A DNA stretch of 64,000 nt from an uncultured Clostridium sp. Lineage in GTDB: Bacteria; Bacillota; Clostridia; Clostridiales; Clostridiaceae. Positions 59,741 through 64,000 of this stretch are shown here, piece after piece. The DNA is taken from NCBI GenBank assembly GCA_934755305.1, contig CAKVLD010000009.1, forward strand, positions 1-64,000. Direction: 5' to 3'. Positions within the stretch are counted from its first letter, which is position 1; each line of letters opens with the position of its first letter. The position numbers were made by a program, and so were the translations under genes. The notes beneath the pieces are model-generated. The model saw only the letters and a program-made list of their open reading frames with translations, was not told the origin of the DNA and ran no database searches.

Positions 59741-60982
59741 TTAAAAATCAAGAGTTGCAAAATAATCTTCTGGTGTTTCTGCTCTCCTTATTTGCTCTAC
59801 CGTACCATCCTCATGAAGTAATAACTCAGCAGATTTTAACTTACCGTTATAATTATATCCCATAGCAAATCCATGAGCTCCTGTATCATGAATTACTAAT
59901 AAATCTCCTTTATCTATCTTAGGCAACTTTCTATCTATAGCAAATTTATCATTGTTTTCACATAATGATCCTGTTATATCATAAATATGATCGCAAGGTT
60001 GATTTTCTTTTCCCATTACTGTTATATGATGATATGCTCCATACATAGCTGGCCTCATCAAATTAACTGCACAAGCATCTACTCCTATATATTCTTTATG
60101 AATATGTTTTTCATGAATAGCTTTAGTTACTAAATGTCCATATGGTCCAAGCATAAAACGTCCAAGTTCTGTATATATTGCTACATCTCCCATACCAGCT
60201 GGAACCAATATTTCTTCATAAGCTTTTCTTACACCTTCACCTATTACTAAAATATCATTAGGTTCTTGATCAGGTTTATAAGGAATTCCTACTCCTCCTG
60301 ATAAGTTTATAAATCCTATATGTACTCCTGTTTCTTCTTTAAGTTCTACTGCTACTTTAAATAAAATTCTTGCAAGTTCAGGATAATATTCATTTGAAAC
60401 TGTATTACTAGCTAAGAAAGAATGTATTCCAAATTCCTTAACACCAAGTTCTTTTAGTCTTAAGAAAGCTTCTGTCATTTGAGGTCTTGTTAATCCATAC
60501 TTTGCATCTCCTGGATTATCCATAATATCTGTACCTAGTTCAAATACTCCCCCTGGATTAAATCTACAGCATAGTTTTTCAGGTATGTCTGCAACCTTTT
60601 GTAAAAAATCAATATGTGTTATATCATCTAAATTAATAGTTGCATTTAATTTTCTAGCAAGTTGAAATTCTTCTGCAGGAGTATCATTAGACGAAAACAT
60701 TATTTCTGATTCTTTAAAACCACATCTGTCTGACATCATTAATTCTGTTAATGAAGAACAATCAGTTCCACATCCTTCTTCTTTTAATATCTTTAATATG
60801 TGTGGATTAGGTGTAGCTTTTACTGCAAAATATTCTTTAAATCCTTTATTCCACTTAAAAGCTTCCTTTAATTTACGTGCATTTTCTCTTATACCCTTTT
60901 CATCATATATATGAAAAGGTGTTGGAAACTCATTAACTATCCTATCTAACTGTTCTTTTGTTACAAATGGTATCTTATTCAT
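59741..60982 (-). CDS. lysA: Diaminopimelate decarboxylase
   Basis: PLP enzyme of the fold-III/Orn-DAP-Arg decarboxylase type that turns meso-diaminopimelate into lysine. Lys55 in YFAVKATPNPH binds PLP; HSFLASNTVS, LSGGVGIPY (glycine-rich loop), ELGRFMLGP and GSLCENND (Cys of the second subunit's site) are present. 413 aa. The start ATG 60982 directly abuts the TAA of the upstream TrmB gene, so the two are translationally coupled. Relatives can decarboxylate other substrates, but length and motifs point to DAP. Confidence 0.85.
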   Translation of the reverse strand: MNKIPFVTKEQLDRIVNEFPTPFHIYDEKGIRENARKLKEAFKWNKGFKEYFAVKATPNPHILKILKEEGCGTDCSSLTELMMSDRCGFKESEIMFSSNDTPAEEFQLARKLNATINLDDITHIDFLQKVADIPEKLCCRFNPGGVFELGTDIMDNPGDAKYGLTRPQMTEAFLRLKELGVKEFGIHSFLASNTVSNEYYPELARILFKVAVELKEETGVHIGFINLSGGVGIPYKPDQEPNDILVIGEGVRKAYEEILVPAGMGDVAIYTELGRFMLGPYGHLVTKAIHEKHIHKEYIGVDACAVNLMRPAMYGAYHHITVMGKENQPCDHIYDITGSLCENNDKFAIDRKLPKIDKGDLLVIHDTGAHGFAMGYNYNGKLKSAELLLHEDGTVEQIRRAETPEDYFATLDF

Positions 60983-61684
60983 TTAAATATCGCGCCCTTC
61001 CTTTATTTCTATTAATTTAATTTCATTAGTTAATGATTCTTTAAAAACATCAACTATATTGCTATTGCTTGAATATAAACAAGTTGAATTCATTTCATCT
61101 TCTATTTCCCCAGTTAAAACATATTTTGAATCAACTATTAACCTGATTTGTTTTAAATTTTGTTCTTTATGATAAACCTTTACCCCTTGAAATTCAAAGG
61201 AGGAATTAGTTATTATAACTATTTTTATTTTTCTTTCTTTCAATATATTAAGTTCATCTATAACTAAATTTAATATTTCATCACATACAAATAAATAAAC
61301 TCTTTCTTTAGCATTTACAATCATATGTCTAAATTTATTCATTATATGATTTTTACCTTTAATAGTTATATAACCACCATCTTTTATTTTTTTCATTGGA
61401 ATACTTTTCATAAGACTATTTTTATTATTCTCCATGAATTTTATTTTATTTTCACAAAATTCTTTTATATTTACTGGAGTATATTTTACTGCTCCATCTT
61501 CTATAATATAAGCTGCTCCCTTATCAACAAGCCCAGCTAATGCACTATAAGAATTAGATCTGGATATTCCTGTAAGTTTAGAAACTTCATATCCATTTAA
61601 TTCGCCTTCCCTACATAATAAAAAATATATATTAGCTTCTTGCCTAGTTAATCCAAAACTCATTAAAGCTTCTATTCTATCCAT
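60983..61684 (-). CDS. TrmB-family transcriptional regulator
   Basis: A 233-aa regulator. Winged-helix N-terminal domain LMSFGLTRQEANIYFLLCRE followed by KLTGISRSNSYSALAGLVDKG (residues about 6-55), typical of TrmB, and a C-terminal phospholipase-D-like sensor domain without catalytic HKD motifs. Operon partner is lysA, so control of lysine or diaminopimelate synthesis is a reasonable guess, though sugar ligands are known for other TrmB proteins. ATG 61684 follows AAGAGATGAT. Confidence 0.82.
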   Translation of the reverse strand: MDRIEALMSFGLTRQEANIYFLLCREGELNGYEVSKLTGISRSNSYSALAGLVDKGAAYIIEDGAVKYTPVNIKEFCENKIKFMENNKNSLMKSIPMKKIKDGGYITIKGKNHIMNKFRHMIVNAKERVYLFVCDEILNLVIDELNILKERKIKIVIITNSSFEFQGVKVYHKEQNLKQIRLIVDSKYVLTGEIEDEMNSTCLYSSNSNIVDVFKESLTNEIKLIEIKEGRDI

Positions 61685-61804
61685 TTTATATCATCTCTTT
61701 CAAAGTGTTCCTGTTTAGGAATACTATACCCCCTTTTAATAATTTAGTCAATACCATTCTACGCTTTAAATTAATTTTTTATTTTTATAAATACTTAAAT
61801 AAAA

Positions 61805-61865
61805 ATAGAAACTATATTAAGCTTTTTAAAATTTAATTTATTTTAAAACTTAATATAGTTTCTAT
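61805..61865 (-). terminator. Terminator after cvfB
   Basis: Perfect 17-bp arms ATAGAAACTATATTAAG and complement, 27-nt loop, directly after the CvfB gene. Confidence 0.85.
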
Positions 61866-61878
61866 AAATTACATAAAA

Positions 61879-62712
61879 TTATTTTTTAAGGTAAGTACCC
61901 TCTATGTCTTGTGTTATTTTTCCTTCCTTCATTAATCCTCCAAGAGCCATCTTAAAGTAATTTTTAGAAGTTTTGAACTTTTCTTTTATAACTTCAGGAG
62001 CTGTTTTATCATTATATGGCATAAATCCATTATTATGATTTAAGTATTCTAGAATTTGTTCCTTTAACTCATCTCTTGAATCAAGTCTTTTCTTTCTAGT
62101 TGTAATTCCTATTACTCCATCTTCATATATTCTTTTTACTCTACCAGTAATACATTCACCAGGATATATATCATTGTAATGTTCATTTCCTAGTATTATA
62201 GCTTGATATTTTCCGTCAATAGCAACTCTTATTGTTTTTTCTCCACCTTTACCATAAGTAATAGCTTCAACTTGTTGATCTACTGAAAAACCTTCTCCAA
62301 TTTCCATATACGGATCAACATATGTAGTAGCTGCTAATCTTCCTGTCTTATCTAAATAAGCATATAATAAATATTTCTTACCTTTTAATAATTTAAATTT
62401 TTGTTCCTTTAAAGGTATAAATATATCTCTATCTAATCCCATATCTGCAAATGCACCAAAAGAACTTTGACCTACTATTTCTAGATAAGCTATTTTTCCT
62501 ACTTCTATTAAAGGTTTCTTTAAAGTGGCTACTGGTCTATCTTTTGAATCTCTGTATACAAATACTCTCAATTCTTTTCCTTCGTAAACTTCTTCATCTC
62601 CAATAAGAGCTTTTGGAAGTAATATATCATTTCCCTCTTTATCTACTAAATAAAAACCAAATTCTAGTTCTCTATCTACCTTTAAAGTATTATATTCTCC
62701 TATAAATATCAT
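61879..62712 (-). CDS. cvfB: CvfB family RNA-binding protein
   Basis: A 277-aa protein with three tandem S1-like domains and a C-terminal winged-helix, the CvfB arrangement known from Staphylococcus aureus, where it affects virulence gene expression. First S1: YNTLKVDRELEFGFYLVDKE; second: GKIAYLEIVGQSSFGAFADMG followed by DRDIFIPLKEQ; third: GECITGRVKRIYEDGVIGIT. The end KTSKNYFKMALGGLMKEGKI is the winged helix. ATG 62712 follows CAGGAG. The biological target is not readable from the sequence. Confidence 0.88.
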   Translation of the reverse strand: MIFIGEYNTLKVDRELEFGFYLVDKEGNDILLPKALIGDEEVYEGKELRVFVYRDSKDRPVATLKKPLIEVGKIAYLEIVGQSSFGAFADMGLDRDIFIPLKEQKFKLLKGKKYLLYAYLDKTGRLAATTYVDPYMEIGEGFSVDQQVEAITYGKGGEKTIRVAIDGKYQAIILGNEHYNDIYPGECITGRVKRIYEDGVIGITTRKKRLDSRDELKEQILEYLNHNNGFMPYNDKTAPEVIKEKFKTSKNYFKMALGGLMKEGKITQDIEGTYLKK

Positions 62713-62840
62713 TTAAATCTCCTGCCTTTTTTTATCCTTCTTTTATATCCTACTTATTTTATCATTAGTATTGATTATTGTCATTATTTTAAAACTTTAA
62801 GCACTATAATTATAGTAAACAATTTTCGAGGTGTTATACT

Positions 62841-63824
62841 TTGGCAAAAAATAAATTTACTTCTTTTAAATATTTTTATGGTATTCCTCATGCTCATACT
62901 GCTTTTTCAACAGGTAGAGGAACTCCTTTAGAAGCTTTTGAATATGCAAAAAATAATAGATTGAACTTTTTAGCTATTACTGATCATAATTCACATCTTG
63001 CTAAAGAATTATATACAACTAATCAATTAAATTCTAAATGGCAAACAACTTTATACATGAGTGAAAAATTCAAAAAGAAAAATACTAATTTAATACCTAT
63101 AGTAGGATTTGAAACTAAAACAGCAATATATGGCGATTTTAATATTTTAAATTCTAATACTTATTTTACTGGAATAATAAATAATATTAATCTTTTAGCT
63201 CTTTGGATGATTAATAACCCTAATTCTGTTATAACAATAAATCATCCTCATAAAAATATTAATCTTTTAGATTATAATGAATTATTAAATAAACTTATAA
63301 CTTCAATTGAAGTAGGAAATGGTTCTTTTCCCAATAAATATGTAAGACATGATAAATATTATTATTCCTTGTTAGACAAAGGATGGAAATTAGGCGCAAT
63401 AAATGGGCAGGATAATCATAGAATCAATTTTGGAGATAGCGAAAATCTTACAGTTATTCTTGCCCCTACACTTAATATTTCTAATATAATAGAAGCCTTT
63501 AGATTACGTAGAACTTATTCTACTGAATCTAGAACTTTAAAATTTTATTTTACTATCAATAATACTTTCATGGGAGATATACTTCCAAGTAGCTCAAATA
63601 CCTTACTTTTTAAAATTTATGCAGATGATCCTAAAGTAAAAATAAACCAGATTGATATTATTTCCAATAGTGGATCTTTAATAAAAAAAATAGATAATCT
63701 TCACCTAAATTCTATAAAATATATGTATAAACATACTAGAGAACTTAATGAAACTTGGTATGTAGTAAAAGTCTACCAAGATAATAATAGAATAGCTATA
63801 AGTTCACCTATATTCATAAGCTAA
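62841..63824 (+). CDS. PHP-domain phosphoesterase-like protein
   Basis: A 327-aa cytoplasmic protein. The PHP metal site is seen in GIPHAHTAFSTGRG (about 14-27, normally HxH), AITDHNSH (about 45-52), VGFET, NHPH (about 135-138) and GQDNHR (about 189-194). Residues about 230-327 form an extra beta domain. The first His of the usual HCHT or HxHS motif is present (HAH). Substrate unknown; PHP proteins include histidinol phosphatases and nucleases. Start TTG 62841, seven nt after GAGGTG. Divergent from cvfB. Confidence 0.78.
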   Translation: MAKNKFTSFKYFYGIPHAHTAFSTGRGTPLEAFEYAKNNRLNFLAITDHNSHLAKELYTTNQLNSKWQTTLYMSEKFKKKNTNLIPIVGFETKTAIYGDFNILNSNTYFTGIINNINLLALWMINNPNSVITINHPHKNINLLDYNELLNKLITSIEVGNGSFPNKYVRHDKYYYSLLDKGWKLGAINGQDNHRINFGDSENLTVILAPTLNISNIIEAFRLRRTYSTESRTLKFYFTINNTFMGDILPSSSNTLLFKIYADDPKVKINQIDIISNSGSLIKKIDNLHLNSIKYMYKHTRELNETWYVVKVYQDNNRIAISSPIFIS

Positions 63825-63863
63825 AACTTAATATAATTGTATATTTAAACTTCTGTAAATACA

Positions 63864-63909
63864 AAAAATCTTGATAGATACTTTTTAACAACTATCTATC
63901 AAGATTTTT
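63864..63909. terminator. Bidirectional terminator
   Basis: Perfect 17-bp arms AAAAATCTTGATAGATA and complement between the PHP gene and the convergent partial gene at the right edge. Confidence 0.92.
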
Positions 63910-63926
63910 AAATATTAGATATAAAA

Positions 63927-64000
63927 TTATTTATTATTCTTAACTCTATTTGGTTTTGCCTTAGGCTTCATAACTATTTTTTTAGGTTGTTTCTTTGGCC
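63927..64000 (-). CDS. C-terminal end of a Lys/Pro-rich protein
   Basis: Only the last 23 codons are in the window: PKKQPKKIVMKPKAKPNRV followed by KNNK and TAA. A basic low-complexity tail that could be cytoplasmic, ribosomal-factor-like or from a membrane protein; no function can be assigned. The frame is open to the window edge, and the shared terminator supports a real gene. Confidence 0.55.
   Translation of the reverse strand, partial: PKKQPKKIVMKPKAKPNRVKNNK

Overview
The window is chromosomal DNA from a low-GC, strictly anaerobic Firmicute, almost certainly a Clostridium sensu stricto species. Evidence: very A/T-rich codon use and intergenic DNA, strong AGGAGG-type ribosome binding sites with frequent TTG/GTG starts, pyruvate:ferredoxin oxidoreductase, the anaerobic ribonucleotide reductase NrdD/NrdG, a PPi-type phosphofructokinase, and Gram-positive cis-elements (T-box, lysine riboswitch, cre-like and NrdR-type sites). 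Most of the window is ordinary core chromosome. No tRNA, rRNA or CRISPR array was found.

Layout. 1-20 kb: PFOR (cut by the left edge), murG, recJ, a DJ-1 protein, the topoisomerase IV pair parE-parC, a membrane glycosyltransferase, glutamate dehydrogenase, the UV endonuclease uvsE, a rhomboid protease and oligoendopeptidase F. 20-36 kb: a zinc-type ABC transporter behind a near-ideal palindromic operator with a Fur-family gene next to it, an MntP-like exporter, PPi-type phosphofructokinase, a cysteine-desulfurase-like enzyme, a DUF4397 gene pair, a TetR/MMPL/large secreted protein operon with two putative autoregulatory operators, and an ABC-F ATPase. 36-39 kb: the dUTPase gene dut is split, in frame after splicing, by a 2.5 kb group II intron whose own reverse transcriptase is broken by an internal deletion. 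39-46 kb: a Cna-B-like protein without a signal peptide, a polysaccharide deacetylase, a T-box-controlled tryptophan transporter, two small genes, TtcA-like and MarR proteins, and a secreted alpha-amylase with cre-like sites.

46-50 kb is the accessory part: decayed IS remnants, short A/T repeats, an orphan ORF, a 32-codon small ORF and a two-gene AbiG-like (abortive infection) operon whose first gene appears to begin at a non-canonical ACG or ATT codon. 50-53 kb holds a ketoacyl-synthase-III-like enzyme lacking two of the three usual catalytic residues, followed by a six-TM methyl-accepting signalling protein. 53-64 kb: nrdD-nrdG with paired NrdR-type boxes, a MATE exporter, a lipoprotein carbonic anhydrase, dapA under a lysine riboswitch, the fused remains of a deleted ABC transporter, a TrmB regulator-lysA pair, CvfB, a PHP-domain protein and the tail of a Lys/Pro-rich protein.

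The most unusual observation is the split dut gene: exons, intron ends, domain V, a candidate EBS1-IBS1 pairing and the reading frame all agree, so a nucleotide-hygiene enzyme seems to depend on RNA splicing by an intron that cannot make its own maturase. Next are the AbiG-like operon with its odd start and the KAS-III/six-TM receptor pair, which could be a small-molecule signalling unit. All functions are inferred from sequence reading alone; no database search was run.
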